A stretch of DNA of 64,000 nt, from the NCBI GenBank assembly GCA_030373505.1, contig JAUCYS010000004.1, forward strand, positions 124,001-188,000. The letters run 5' to 3'. This document shows positions 17,330 through 26,839 of the stretch, piece by piece. Positions within the stretch are counted from its first letter, which is position 1, and each line of letters begins with the position of its first letter. Below the pieces are notes generated by a model. The model was not told the origin of the DNA, did not search any database, and saw only the letters and a list, made by a program, of their open reading frames with translations. Made by a program: the position numbers and the translations under genes. The DNA comes from Parasphingorhabdus sp. (GTDB taxonomy: Bacteria; Pseudomonadota; Alphaproteobacteria; Sphingomonadales; Sphingomonadaceae).

Positions 17330-18439
17330 CTAAAAATCAAACGCCTGCTGTTCCACCGCACCCGGTTCCTCCTCATCCGAAGCCTCCGCCCCCTCCAGAT
17401 TGCCCAGCGTCAGCCCCAGCAACCGCACGCCGTTCTCCACCGGCATGATGCTCGCCAGCAGATCGCGGCCAATCCCTGCAAACTCATTCTTGTCCGCAAC
17501 ATAATGATCCACCGACTGCGACCGGGTCACCTGCCGGAAATCGGCATATTTGGCCTTCAGCGTCACCGTCCGCCCGCGCGCCTCGCATTTCTCGATGCTG
17601 GTCCAGACGATATCGATGATATGCTCCAGCGCATCCTGCAGCTCGGTATCGCTGACCAGATCATCGCTATAGGTTCGCTCGCCGCCGACCGACTTGCGAA
17701 TCCGGTGGGCCCGGACCTCGCGATGATCGACGCCGCGCGAGGCACGGAACAGATAGCCCGCCGACTTGCCGAAATGCTGGCGCAGAAATTCCTGTGACTG
17801 CGCCCGCAGGTCCGCCCCGGTATGTATATTCAGCTTCGCCATCCGCTCTGCCGTCTTCGGCCCCACGCCAAAGAAGCGCCGCACCGGCAGCTGCGCGACA
17901 AAATCCGCGCCCTGGTGCGGCTTGATCACGCAGATCCCGTCCGGCTTGTTCTGGTCGGAGGCGATCTTGGCGATAAATTTGTTATAGCTGACCCCGGCGC
18001 TAGCGGTGAGGCCGGTCTGCTTCCTGATCTCGGCGCGGATCATCTCGGCGATCCTTGTGGCATTGCCGATCCCCATCTTGTCCTGCGTCACATCGATATA
18101 GGCCTCGTCCAGCGACAGCGGCTCGACCAGATCGCTGTGCATCCGGAAAATCGCCCTGATCTGCTGCGACACCTCGCGATAGACCTCGAACCGGTGCTTG
18201 ACGAAAATCAGGTCGGGACAGCGGCGCTTGGCAGTGACCGACGGCATCGCCGAACGCACCCCGAACTTTCGCGCTTCATAGGAAGCCGCCGCGACCACGC
18301 CCCGTTTCGCGGAACCACCCACCGCCACCGGCTTGCCGCGCAGCTCGGGAAAATCCCGCTGCTCGACGCTGGCAAAAAAGGCATCCATATCGATATGGAT
18401 GATCTTGCGCTGCAGCAGATCGGGGGCGGAATCGGACAT
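17330..18439 (-). CDS. dinB: DNA polymerase IV, 369 aa
   Basis: KIIHIDMDAFFASVEQRDFPELRGKPVAVGG; SLDEAYIDVT; Y-family signature. Confidence 0.97.
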   Translation of the reverse strand: MSDSAPDLLQRKIIHIDMDAFFASVEQRDFPELRGKPVAVGGSAKRGVVAAASYEARKFGVRSAMPSVTAKRRCPDLIFVKHRFEVYREVSQQIRAIFRMHSDLVEPLSLDEAYIDVTQDKMGIGNATRIAEMIRAEIRKQTGLTASAGVSYNKFIAKIASDQNKPDGICVIKPHQGADFVAQLPVRRFFGVGPKTAERMAKLNIHTGADLRAQSQEFLRQHFGKSAGYLFRASRGVDHREVRAHRIRKSVGGERTYSDDLVSDTELQDALEHIIDIVWTSIEKCEARGRTVTLKAKYADFRQVTRSQSVDHYVADKNEFAGIGRDLLASIMPVENGVRLLGLTLGNLEGAEASDEEEPGAVEQQAFDF

Positions 18440-18478
18440 GATGCCAGTCTAGCGTCTGTTTCCCGGCTTGGGGAGAAA

Positions 18479-20038
18479 CTACATCTCTTCGCTGAGCGAT
18501 TTTCGATAGCTATCGATCAGATCAGGACCCGGATTGACCCGGATCGTTTCGGGGAAACTGGCCCGCATGCCACAACTCATAAACTCTTCGGCCTCGGGAT
18601 ATTTTCCATATTCCGGCTTGCCGCTCGCAAATATTTCCAGCCGGTCATCGAAAATCCGGAAAATCGGGATCGCCGGACCTTCCGACACCGGAATATACCA
18701 GCCCGATGCCTTGTCGAAATAGAGATGCGAGGCGGAAAGGCTGCACAGATGGGCATTGGCGCCAACGGCCCGCCCCCGGATCGTATAAAGGCCATCCTTG
18801 CCACGCTCGACCAGTATCTCGGTCATCGACGCCCCGGCCAGAACCGCTATTATTCGATCGAACAGCTCTGACTGTCGGACTGCAACAGGCAGCGGCAGGA
18901 CATCCTCGATGAACAGGGCCGATTCGCCCGGAGCCAGCCAGCTGCTTTCGCCGAGCAGGCCAAGCAGCTGGCCCTTGCGCAGATCATAGCTCTCCCGGAT
19001 GCAATCCGCGGGATAGTCCGCCGTCCCACAAAGGTTCCGCCGTTTCAGCCAGGCCAGCTGACTGGCCCCGACACCCGGATCAGCCGCCTTAGCTCGCTGA
19101 TAGAGCGCTGCGATATCCCGATCCGCCCGCCGCAAGTTGCTGGCATATTCGCCGCAAATCTCCCGCTCGACCTTGCTTGCCGCCTTCGCACAATCGAAAG
19201 AAGCCCCGTTTTCCAGCGCTGCCTGCCGCGCATTTTCGGTCAACAGCACCTCAGCTTCTTCAGGGCTGATCGGCACATCATTATCGCCCCCGCGCAGGAT
19301 GACGGGACCGCGAAATTCTGCCTCCGCCAGAAAGGGCAATTGGCCGGGGCCGATGATCGTTCGATCCAGAATTGCTCCGGCCAGTTGGACATCATAAAGA
19401 CCAAGACTGTGCAGGGTGGCGCCCGAAAAATCGGTGCCCTTCGCGCTGATCCCCTCGCCGCCCTGATAGACCGGACAGCCGTCCGGCACCGTGATTCCGC
19501 ACTCGAAGCGAAAACCGGTCATATTGGCATCATCGACATTCCAGCCCTCGACGCTGCCCTCGAACCAGCCCCCGTCGAAATGGCCATGAGAAAGATCGGC
19601 TCCCGCCGCCATCGTGTTTTTCAGCACCGCATCGCGAAACAGGACCCCCGGCATGGACGCACCGGCCATATTGGCGCCGGTCAGATCCGCTTTGATGAAA
19701 CCCGCGCCGGGTGCCTTCACCTGGCTGAAATTGGCGCCCGCCAGCTTGCTCTCTTCAAAACAGACACCGGACAGCGGAACATCGCCAAAATCCGAGTCCG
19801 AAAAATCGCCGCCCTTGATACGCGTGACACCCTCTGCCGGCTCGCCAATGGCTGCTGTCAGTTCGGAGAGCGACCGAATCCCTGTCCCGTCGATTTCCCG
19901 AATCGCCTCGCCGGAGCGCTCCTCTCCCCAGATATCGCCATAAGCTGCCCGGCAGCCCGGTTCGGCCGTTTCCGCATCCGCCGCGCTCGCCAGGCCCAGC
20001 ATCATAAAGGCCAATTGCCAGGGCAACCGTCTGTTCAT
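18479..20038 (-). CDS. Secreted pentapeptide-repeat protein with LprI-like (DUF1311) region
   Basis: Signal peptide MNRRLPWQLAFMMLGLASAADAE; repeats LAGANFSQVKAPGAGFIKADLTGANMAGASM; FDCAKAASKVEREICGEYASNLRRADRDIAALY. Confidence 0.8.
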   Translation of the reverse strand: MNRRLPWQLAFMMLGLASAADAETAEPGCRAAYGDIWGEERSGEAIREIDGTGIRSLSELTAAIGEPAEGVTRIKGGDFSDSDFGDVPLSGVCFEESKLAGANFSQVKAPGAGFIKADLTGANMAGASMPGVLFRDAVLKNTMAAGADLSHGHFDGGWFEGSVEGWNVDDANMTGFRFECGITVPDGCPVYQGGEGISAKGTDFSGATLHSLGLYDVQLAGAILDRTIIGPGQLPFLAEAEFRGPVILRGGDNDVPISPEEAEVLLTENARQAALENGASFDCAKAASKVEREICGEYASNLRRADRDIAALYQRAKAADPGVGASQLAWLKRRNLCGTADYPADCIRESYDLRKGQLLGLLGESSWLAPGESALFIEDVLPLPVAVRQSELFDRIIAVLAGASMTEILVERGKDGLYTIRGRAVGANAHLCSLSASHLYFDKASGWYIPVSEGPAIPIFRIFDDRLEIFASGKPEYGKYPEAEEFMSCGMRASFPETIRVNPGPDLIDSYRKSLSEEM

Positions 20039-20128
20039 CCGATATTTCCTCCCTGCACCGCCTCGCATTGCGTCCCGCTCGCCATTTAAACTATAGCCAC
20101 AACCGCCGGTTCTTGCCATAGGCCGCGC

Positions 20129-21382
20129 GTGCAAAGCAAAGCTCTCTCCTTCCCGATTGGCCGTGTTGAACTGATCATCATGATGGCCAGCCTGATGTCG
20201 CTCAATGCGCTGGCCATCGACATCATGTTGCCCGCGCTCGGGCTGATTTCGGACCATTTCGCCTTGCCCGAGGTCAATGACCGGCAATGGACGATCACCT
20301 CCTATATCTACGGCATGGCGATTGGCTCGATTCTCTACGGCTCGCTGGCCGATCGTTTCGGGCGCAGACCGGTGCTGCTGGTGACCATCGGCATCTATAC
20401 CGGATTCGGTATTCTCTGTGCTCTTGCCTGGGATTATGACCTGCTGCTGCTCGCCCGCTTCATCCAGGGGCTCTCGGCATCGGCCATGGGCGTGCTGGCC
20501 AACAGCATCATCCGCGATCGCTATGACGGCGATGCCATGGCCCGCGCGATGTCGACGATCATGATGATCTTCATGATCGTGCCGATTACCGCGCCGCTGC
20601 TCGGCCAGCTGGTCCTCCATGTTGCGCCGTGGAAGGCGATCTTTCTGGTGCTCTCCACCGCCGGTCTCGCCTGTTTCCTCTGGGTGATCACGCGGCTCCC
20701 GGAGACGCTCCATCCCGACAACAAGACGCCGATAGAGTTTAAATCGGTGACCGCTGCCTGGTATGGCGTCATTTTCAACCGCAACAGCTTTGGCCATGTC
20801 ATCGCCAGCGGCCTGATGATGGCCCCGCTGTTCGCCTATATCGCCTCGGCCCAGCAGATATTCTTCGATGTCTTCGGCGCCGGCGACATATTCGTCTATA
20901 TTTTCGCCCTGAATGCGGGAGCGATGTCGGTCGCCAGTTTCACCAATTCCCGCATCGTCATGCGCTTTGGTGCGCGCCGGGTGTCGCAGACCGCGCTGAT
21001 CTTCTTCATCCTCGTGTCGATGGTCCATTTCGGCCTCGCGGAGGCCGGATGGATCAACATCTGGTCCTTCACTGCCGTGCTGGTCCCCTCCATGGGCATG
21101 GTCGGCTTCACCGGCGCCAATTTCAGTTCGATCGCGATGCAGCCGTTCGGCCGGACAGCCGGCGTCGCATCCTCCTTCCAGAATTTCGCCCGGACCGGCA
21201 TTTCCTCGACTCTGGGGGCCGCCATCGGACTGCAGTTCAACGGCACGATCCTGCCGCTCGCCACCGGCTTTCTGGTCTGCGGCATCGCGGCGCTGGTCCT
21301 GATTTTCTGGGCGGAACGGGGCAAATTGTTCCGCCGCGTTCAGACTGGCGTAACCGCCAAGGATCTATTGCCGCAGGGCTGA
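20129..21382 (+). CDS. MFS multidrug efflux transporter (Bcr/CflA-like), 417 aa
   Basis: MLPALGLISDHF...YGSLADRFGRRPVLLVTIGIYTGFGILCALAWDYDLLLLARFIQGLSASAMGV. Confidence 0.9.
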   Translation: MQSKALSFPIGRVELIIMMASLMSLNALAIDIMLPALGLISDHFALPEVNDRQWTITSYIYGMAIGSILYGSLADRFGRRPVLLVTIGIYTGFGILCALAWDYDLLLLARFIQGLSASAMGVLANSIIRDRYDGDAMARAMSTIMMIFMIVPITAPLLGQLVLHVAPWKAIFLVLSTAGLACFLWVITRLPETLHPDNKTPIEFKSVTAAWYGVIFNRNSFGHVIASGLMMAPLFAYIASAQQIFFDVFGAGDIFVYIFALNAGAMSVASFTNSRIVMRFGARRVSQTALIFFILVSMVHFGLAEAGWINIWSFTAVLVPSMGMVGFTGANFSSIAMQPFGRTAGVASSFQNFARTGISSTLGAAIGLQFNGTILPLATGFLVCGIAALVLIFWAERGKLFRRVQTGVTAKDLLPQG

Positions 21383-21406
21383 CCCCTGCAGGACAAGGAC
21401 GATTCC

Positions 21407-21847
21407 ATGACCCTATCGATATCCCGCCCGATGAAACTGGCGCTCGCCCTGCTCCCGGCCGCGATGGCCTTTGCCGCGCCGGCGATGGCGGCGAACTCGA
21501 TCCTCGGCGACTGGGTCACCCAGGACCGCGACGCCATCGTCCGGATTGCAAAATGTGGCAAGACGGTCTGCGGCCGGATCCAGAAATTTCTGGTGACCCC
21601 GCCCAATGGCCAGGGCCAGAAGGATATCCACAATCCCGACAGGAAGCTGCGGGACCGCACGGTTCTCGGCATGGCCATCCTGACCGGCTTCACGCCCGAC
21701 GGCGATCTCTGGCGCGGCAAGGTCTATGATCCGAAAAGCGGCAAGACCTACCGCTCGGAAGTCAGCCTGCAGTCGGCGAACAAGCTGACGATGAAGGGCT
21801 GCATCCTGTTCATCTGCCAGGGCCAGAACTGGACTCGCGCGAAATAG
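21407..21847 (+). CDS. DUF2147 family protein, 146 aa
   Basis: SILGDWVTQDRDAIVRIAKCGKTVCGRIQKF...GNVYDPKSGKTYRSEVSL-type pattern; signal peptide. Confidence 0.88.
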   Translation: MTLSISRPMKLALALLPAAMAFAAPAMAANSILGDWVTQDRDAIVRIAKCGKTVCGRIQKFLVTPPNGQGQKDIHNPDRKLRDRTVLGMAILTGFTPDGDLWRGKVYDPKSGKTYRSEVSLQSANKLTMKGCILFICQGQNWTRAK

Positions 21848-22005
21848 GCGTTCCCCGGCGAAGGCCGGGGCCCATCTCCCGATATTGCCGCACAAAGCAA
21901 TCGAAACGATGTCCGCTGGTCTCAATGCTGGCGCGCTCAATACCTTGACTGTGCGCCGAAAGGCCACGAGATGGACCCCGGCCTGCGCCGGGGAGCAGAA
22001 ACCAT
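21848..22005. repeat. Family-A-like palindromic pair between DUF2147 gene and SO2930 cytochrome gene
   Basis: TTCCCCGGCGAAGGCCGGGGCCCATCTCC ... CGAGATGGACCCCGGCCTGCGCCGGGGAGCAG. Confidence 0.8.
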
Positions 22006-23024
22006 CAATTCTTCTTGACCATCTCTGCAATCCATTCTCGCAGCAGCGCCACGCCCTCCGCGTGCACCACCGTCCGCCCCACTTCCGGCATGCTGATCCC
22101 CGGCTCCAGACTGTTCAACCGGTAGATCATGATGCTGCCGTCCGGGTCGCCGGGCGCAATATCGAACGCGTGGGTGCCGCTGCCTCGCCCAGCCGCCACC
22201 GGCCGCTTGTTGACCCCGATGCGCACCGGCATGCTCTCCTCATAGGTCAGGAACAGGCCGGAGTTGCTCGCCGAGCCATTGATATTATGACAATGCGCGC
22301 AATTGACATCGAGATAGCCGCGCGCCCGGTCGTTCAGCGGCGCACTCGCCTCGCCCCATAGCGGCACGCGATAGTCAACCGCCGGCTCCCGGTCGATCAG
22401 GCCCAGCCGCGCAAATTCGGCCAGCTGCCCGTCCCGCGTCAGATTGCGCGCCTTCGGCCCGATCGGCGTCACTTCCCCCGACAGCGCATGGCATTCCTTG
22501 CACTGGTTCTTGTTCGGCACGCCATAATCGATCGACCGCTGCTTGCCCGACGGATCGGTGAAGGTCACCGGAATCCGCGCCCCCGCGACCTTCAGCACCG
22601 CCTCGGTCTGCGCCTCGTTCCAGACATAGGGCAGCGCCAGCCAGCCATCGGCCCGGTGCAGCAGCACTCTCGTCTCCAGCAGCCGCACCTTGCCATCCAT
22701 CTCATAACCGAAGCTCTTGATCAGCGCCGATCCCACCGGCAGATCGAGCAGCCCGTCGCCCCCGGCCTTCGCCTGCTCGCCTTCCGGCACATAGAGAAAA
22801 CGATATTTCTCCGCATAGTCGGAGAATAAGGGCATATTCAGCCGATAGGGCGTCACCCGCTCGTTCGGCTGCCAGCCCGATGCATCGCGGAAGAAATGAT
22901 AGTCCGACAGCAAGCGCGGCAGGCCGTCGGACAGGATCACCGCATCCGCAACCTGCTCCGGCGCACGGGCACCGGCCGAAAAGGCCAGCCCCAGAACAGC
23001 GCAGACGGACAGCAGCAGCCGCAT
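22005..23024 (-). CDS. SO2930 family diheme c-type cytochrome, 339 aa
   Basis: Signal peptide, CKECH and CAHCH haem motifs, LPRLLSDYHFFRDASGWQPNERVTPYRLNMPLFSDYA. Confidence 0.88.
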   Translation of the reverse strand: MRLLLSVCAVLGLAFSAGARAPEQVADAVILSDGLPRLLSDYHFFRDASGWQPNERVTPYRLNMPLFSDYAEKYRFLYVPEGEQAKAGGDGLLDLPVGSALIKSFGYEMDGKVRLLETRVLLHRADGWLALPYVWNEAQTEAVLKVAGARIPVTFTDPSGKQRSIDYGVPNKNQCKECHALSGEVTPIGPKARNLTRDGQLAEFARLGLIDREPAVDYRVPLWGEASAPLNDRARGYLDVNCAHCHNINGSASNSGLFLTYEESMPVRIGVNKRPVAAGRGSGTHAFDIAPGDPDGSIMIYRLNSLEPGISMPEVGRTVVHAEGVALLREWIAEMVKKN

Positions 23025-24217
23025 TATCGGACAGCATCCTCCATCGCCTGGGGCAGCGTCACCGGCTTCAGCTGCCGGCCGTCAAACGGTTCGCTCGCGC
23101 CCGCCACCAGCGCCGGCCTCGCTTCGGTCAGCGGCTGGCCCGGCTTGGTCAGCCCCATCGACAGCACCGGCACATCATCGCCGATCAGAATCTTTTCCCC
23201 CGTGCCATCCTCGATGATCGGCGGGATCGCGCCGCCAAAGGCAGCCTTCAGCTGATCCCCGCCCGGAAAGGCCGGCTTGTAGCCCGCACGGCCATGGTCA
23301 TTCTCGAATATCCGCACGCCGATCGGCTTGGGATTATAATTCGGGTCATTCTGCTCCTGGGTATAGGACACGATCAGGATATTGCCGGTGCCATTTTCCG
23401 CCAGCCGGTTGCCGAAAACCTCGACATCATAATGGGACATCACCATCACCCCCATGCCGGTCGGCACTTGCGCCACAATATTGCCTTCCGGCGCGAAATT
23501 GGGCGTATTGTTGTCGACCACGATATTGTCGAACACCCGCACATTGCGCCCGCCCTGTTTCGGGATATTGGGCAGGTCGAACACCAGGATGCCGCCGGTA
23601 TTGTTGACCGCGATATTGTTGTAGACATCCGCGCCGATGCTGTTCTCGATCTCGATCCCGGCGACATTGAACTTGGCCACATTATTGCGGACGATGATAT
23701 TCTCCGACTGGCCGACATAGATGCCGGCATCCGACGATCCGATCGCGGTGCAGCTGTCGACCAGCACATTCTTGCTCTCGACCGGATAGATCGCATAGGC
23801 GCCATTCTCGGCATGTGGCCCGCGCGTCCACTCCACCCTGATCTTGTAATAGACGATATCGTCGGCGCCCTTCGACTTGATGCCATCGCCCTTGCTGTCC
23901 TCGATCGCAAAATCGCGCAGCACGACATGATCCGAGGTAACCAGCAGCCCCTCGCCCGCCCCCAGCTGCCCGGCGAAATTGAGCACCGTCTGATCCATGC
24001 CGGCGCCGCGGATGGTGACATGATCGACATCGAGCGACAGGCCGTCGACCAGATCGAAGCGGCCGGCGCCCAGTTGCACGACATCCCCCGGCTCGGCCAG
24101 GATCAGCGCTTCCTGGAGCCGTTCTTGGGCATCGCTTCCGGGATCGACGGTGACGGTTTTGGCAAGGGCAGGAGCGCTCAGGCAAAGCGCGGTGGCAACC
24201 AACAGAGTGCGGATCAT
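23024..24217 (-). CDS. Parallel beta-helix domain protein (secreted), 397 aa
   Basis: Signal peptide; right-handed beta-helix pattern (GIYVGQSENIIVRNNVAKFNVAGIEIENSIGADVYNNIAVNNTGGILVFDLP); adjacent partner of SO2930-type cytochrome. Confidence 0.88.
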   Translation of the reverse strand: MIRTLLVATALCLSAPALAKTVTVDPGSDAQERLQEALILAEPGDVVQLGAGRFDLVDGLSLDVDHVTIRGAGMDQTVLNFAGQLGAGEGLLVTSDHVVLRDFAIEDSKGDGIKSKGADDIVYYKIRVEWTRGPHAENGAYAIYPVESKNVLVDSCTAIGSSDAGIYVGQSENIIVRNNVAKFNVAGIEIENSIGADVYNNIAVNNTGGILVFDLPNIPKQGGRNVRVFDNIVVDNNTPNFAPEGNIVAQVPTGMGVMVMSHYDVEVFGNRLAENGTGNILIVSYTQEQNDPNYNPKPIGVRIFENDHGRAGYKPAFPGGDQLKAAFGGAIPPIIEDGTGEKILIGDDVPVLSMGLTKPGQPLTEARPALVAGASEPFDGRQLKPVTLPQAMEDAVR

Positions 24218-24313
24218 ATCTCTCTCTCCTACAAGAACGAGAGATAATGCCGCAAAATCATGCCGATGCCAAGAGCATTGACATGGATGTCAATAGATCG
24301 GGCTGTAGCGCGA

Positions 24314-25009
24314 TCAGCCGCCTGACAGAATCCATTCCACCGCCGCGTCGGCGTGAATCTCGGTACTGTCGTAGATCGGCAGGATATTGGCCTTGGTGTC
24401 GACGATCAGGTCGAGCTCCGTGCAGGCCAGCACCACCGCCTCAATCTCCTGCTTGGCAATATTGGTGATATAGGTTTTCATCGTCCGCTCGGACTCGCGC
24501 TTGGGCTGATTGAACATCAGCTCCTCGTAAATGATCCGGTCGATCTCCTCCACCCGCTCCTCGTCCGGCGGTGAAAGCGAAATGCCCTTGCCGACCAGAC
24601 GCTTGCGATAGAAACCCTCGGTCATCACGTTGCGGGTGCCGACCAGCGTCGCCGACTTGATCCCGTCGGCCACCATCTTGTCGCCGACGCAATCCGCGAT
24701 ATGCAGGATCGGCACGCCGACCTCCGGCTGCACCCGGTCGTAGATCTTGTGCATCGCGTTCGAGCAGATCAGCACCGCCGTGGCGCCGCTCATCTCCAGC
24801 CGCTTGGCCGACCGGGTCATCAGCCCCGCCGCCGCGTCCCAGTCGTCATCCGACTGCAGCCGCGCATAGTCGCTGAAATTGACGCTCTCGATCAGCAGGT
24901 GCGGACTGTTGAAACCACCCAGCCGCTTTTGCACACTGCTGTTGATCCGCGTATAATAGCTGGCGGTCGATACCCAGCTCATCCCGCCAATCAGGCCCAA
25001 TTTCCGCAT
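24314..25009 (-). CDS. Aspartate/glutamate racemase family protein, 231 aa
   Basis: LGLIGGMSWVSTASYYTRIN...ICSNAMHKI...VLACTELDL. Confidence 0.92.
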   Translation of the reverse strand: MRKLGLIGGMSWVSTASYYTRINSSVQKRLGGFNSPHLLIESVNFSDYARLQSDDDWDAAAGLMTRSAKRLEMSGATAVLICSNAMHKIYDRVQPEVGVPILHIADCVGDKMVADGIKSATLVGTRNVMTEGFYRKRLVGKGISLSPPDEERVEEIDRIIYEELMFNQPKRESERTMKTYITNIAKQEIEAVVLACTELDLIVDTKANILPIYDSTEIHADAAVEWILSGG

Positions 25010-25046
25010 TATTGTTGATTTCCCTGAAAATATCCGAAGCCGGCGT

Positions 25047-26534
25047 CTAAAGCGCCTTTACAATTTCTTCGCACATTTTCTTCGCATCGGAAAGCAACAT
25101 CATCGTCTGGTCCATATAAAAGACCTCGTTGTCGACGCCGGCATAGCCGACACCGCCCATCGAACGCTTGACGAAGAAGATCGTCTTGGCCTTTTCAACA
25201 TCGAACACCGGCATCCCGTAGATCGGTGATCCCTTGTCGGTCTTCGCTGCCGGATTGACCACGTCATTGGCACCGATGATGAACGCGACATCCGCTTGGG
25301 CGAATTCGCTGTTGATATCCTCCAGCTCGAACACCTCGTCATAGGGCACATTGGCTTCGGCCAGCAGCACATTCATATGGCCCGGCATCCGCCCGGCGAC
25401 CGGATGGATCGCATATTTGACGTTGACGCCTTCTTCCTTCAGCATATCGGCCATTTCGCGGACCGCATGCTGGGCCTGCGCCACGGCCATGCCATAGCCC
25501 GGAATGATGATCACATTTTCCGCCTGCTTCATCATATAGGCCGCATCCTCGGCCGAGCCGCGCTTCCACGGACGGTCGATCTTGGCGGCGCCGTCGCTCG
25601 GCCCGCTCTCCGCGCCAAAGCCGCCGGCGATTACGCTGATGAAGCTCCGGTTCATCGCCTTGCACATGATATAGGACAGGATCGCACCGGACGAACCGAC
25701 CAGCGCACCGGTGATGATCATCGCCGTATTGCCCAGGGTAAAGCCCATCGCCGCTGCCGCCCAGCCGGAATAGCTGTTCAGCATCGACACCACCACCGGC
25801 ATGTCGGCGCCGCCGATCGGGATGATCAGCAGGAATCCGATCAGAAAGCTCAGCCCGACGATGGTCCAGAAGATCGCGCCCGTGCCAACGGTCGGCGCAA
25901 TCGCGAAATAGGCGGTCAGGCCGATGATCCCGGCGAGCACGCCAAGATTGATCACATGGCGCAACGGCAGCATGATCGGAGCGCCCGACATATTGCCGTT
26001 GAGCTTCAGGAAAGCGATCACCGATCCGGAGAAGGTGATTGCACCGATGGCCACGCCCAGCCCCAGTTCGACGCGGCTGACCGTCAGAATTTCACCCGTC
26101 GCATCGAGGATGCCAAAGGCGCCCGGATTGAGATAGGCAGCGATCCCGACCAGCACTGCGGCCAGTCCGACCAGACTGTGAAAGCCGGCCACCAGTTGCG
26201 GCATGTCGGTCATCGCGATCTTGCGCGCCGTGATAAAGCCGATGCCGCCGCCGATCAGGATCGCGACACCGATTTCTGGCAGGCTGGCGATGCTGTGCGT
26301 CACCAGAGTGGTGCCGACGGCGATCAGCATGCCGACCATGCCATAGCGGTTGCCCGCCCGGCTGGTTTCCGGCGAGGACAGACCGCGGAGCGCCAGAATG
26401 AACAATATGCCGGCCACCAGATAGGCAGCGGCAACCCAGGGGTTCACCGGCTCCCCGGAAGCGGCCAGCGCCGGCGTGACCGGCAGCAAAAGCGCAGCTG
26501 CGAAAGGCGCGGCACGAACAAAAAGAGCACCCAT
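25047..26534 (-). CDS. pntB: NAD(P) transhydrogenase subunit beta
   Basis: IPIGGADMPVVVSMLNSYSGWAAAAMGFTLGN; IIIPGYGMAVAQAQHAVREM; ATG at 26534. Confidence 0.96.
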   Translation of the reverse strand: MGALFVRAAPFAAALLLPVTPALAASGEPVNPWVAAAYLVAGILFILALRGLSSPETSRAGNRYGMVGMLIAVGTTLVTHSIASLPEIGVAILIGGGIGFITARKIAMTDMPQLVAGFHSLVGLAAVLVGIAAYLNPGAFGILDATGEILTVSRVELGLGVAIGAITFSGSVIAFLKLNGNMSGAPIMLPLRHVINLGVLAGIIGLTAYFAIAPTVGTGAIFWTIVGLSFLIGFLLIIPIGGADMPVVVSMLNSYSGWAAAAMGFTLGNTAMIITGALVGSSGAILSYIMCKAMNRSFISVIAGGFGAESGPSDGAAKIDRPWKRGSAEDAAYMMKQAENVIIIPGYGMAVAQAQHAVREMADMLKEEGVNVKYAIHPVAGRMPGHMNVLLAEANVPYDEVFELEDINSEFAQADVAFIIGANDVVNPAAKTDKGSPIYGMPVFDVEKAKTIFFVKRSMGGVGYAGVDNEVFYMDQTMMLLSDAKKMCEEIVKAL

Positions 26535-26830
26535 TATTTGCGCTCCTTTTTCTTGTACATCGCGAGCATCCGCTCGGTCACGGCAAAGCCGCCGAAAATA
26601 TTCACGCTCGCCAGCACCACGCCGACCAGACCCAGCCACTTGGCCGCCTGCCCGCCATCCGCCTGCGCGCCTGCCGCCGCTGCAATCAGCGCCCCGACGA
26701 TGATCACCGAACTGATCGCATTGGTCACCGCCATCAGCGGCGTGTGCAGGGCCGGCGTCACCGACCAGACCACATAATAGCCGACAAAACAGGCCATCAC
26801 GAAAATCGAAAGAATTGATATAAAATCCAT
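26534..26830 (-). CDS. NAD(P) transhydrogenase subunit alpha, TM part (alpha-2)
   Basis: MACFVGYYVVWSVTPALHTPLMAVTNAISSVIIVGALIAAA. Confidence 0.95.
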   Translation of the reverse strand: MDFISILSIFVMACFVGYYVVWSVTPALHTPLMAVTNAISSVIIVGALIAAAAGAQADGGQAAKWLGLVGVVLASVNIFGGFAVTERMLAMYKKKERK

Positions 26831-26839
26831 TGCTACCCC

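Noticed and set aside
25296-26777. 493-aa plus-strand ORF
   Set aside because: Antisense to pntB/pntA2; H/D/Q-rich shadow translation
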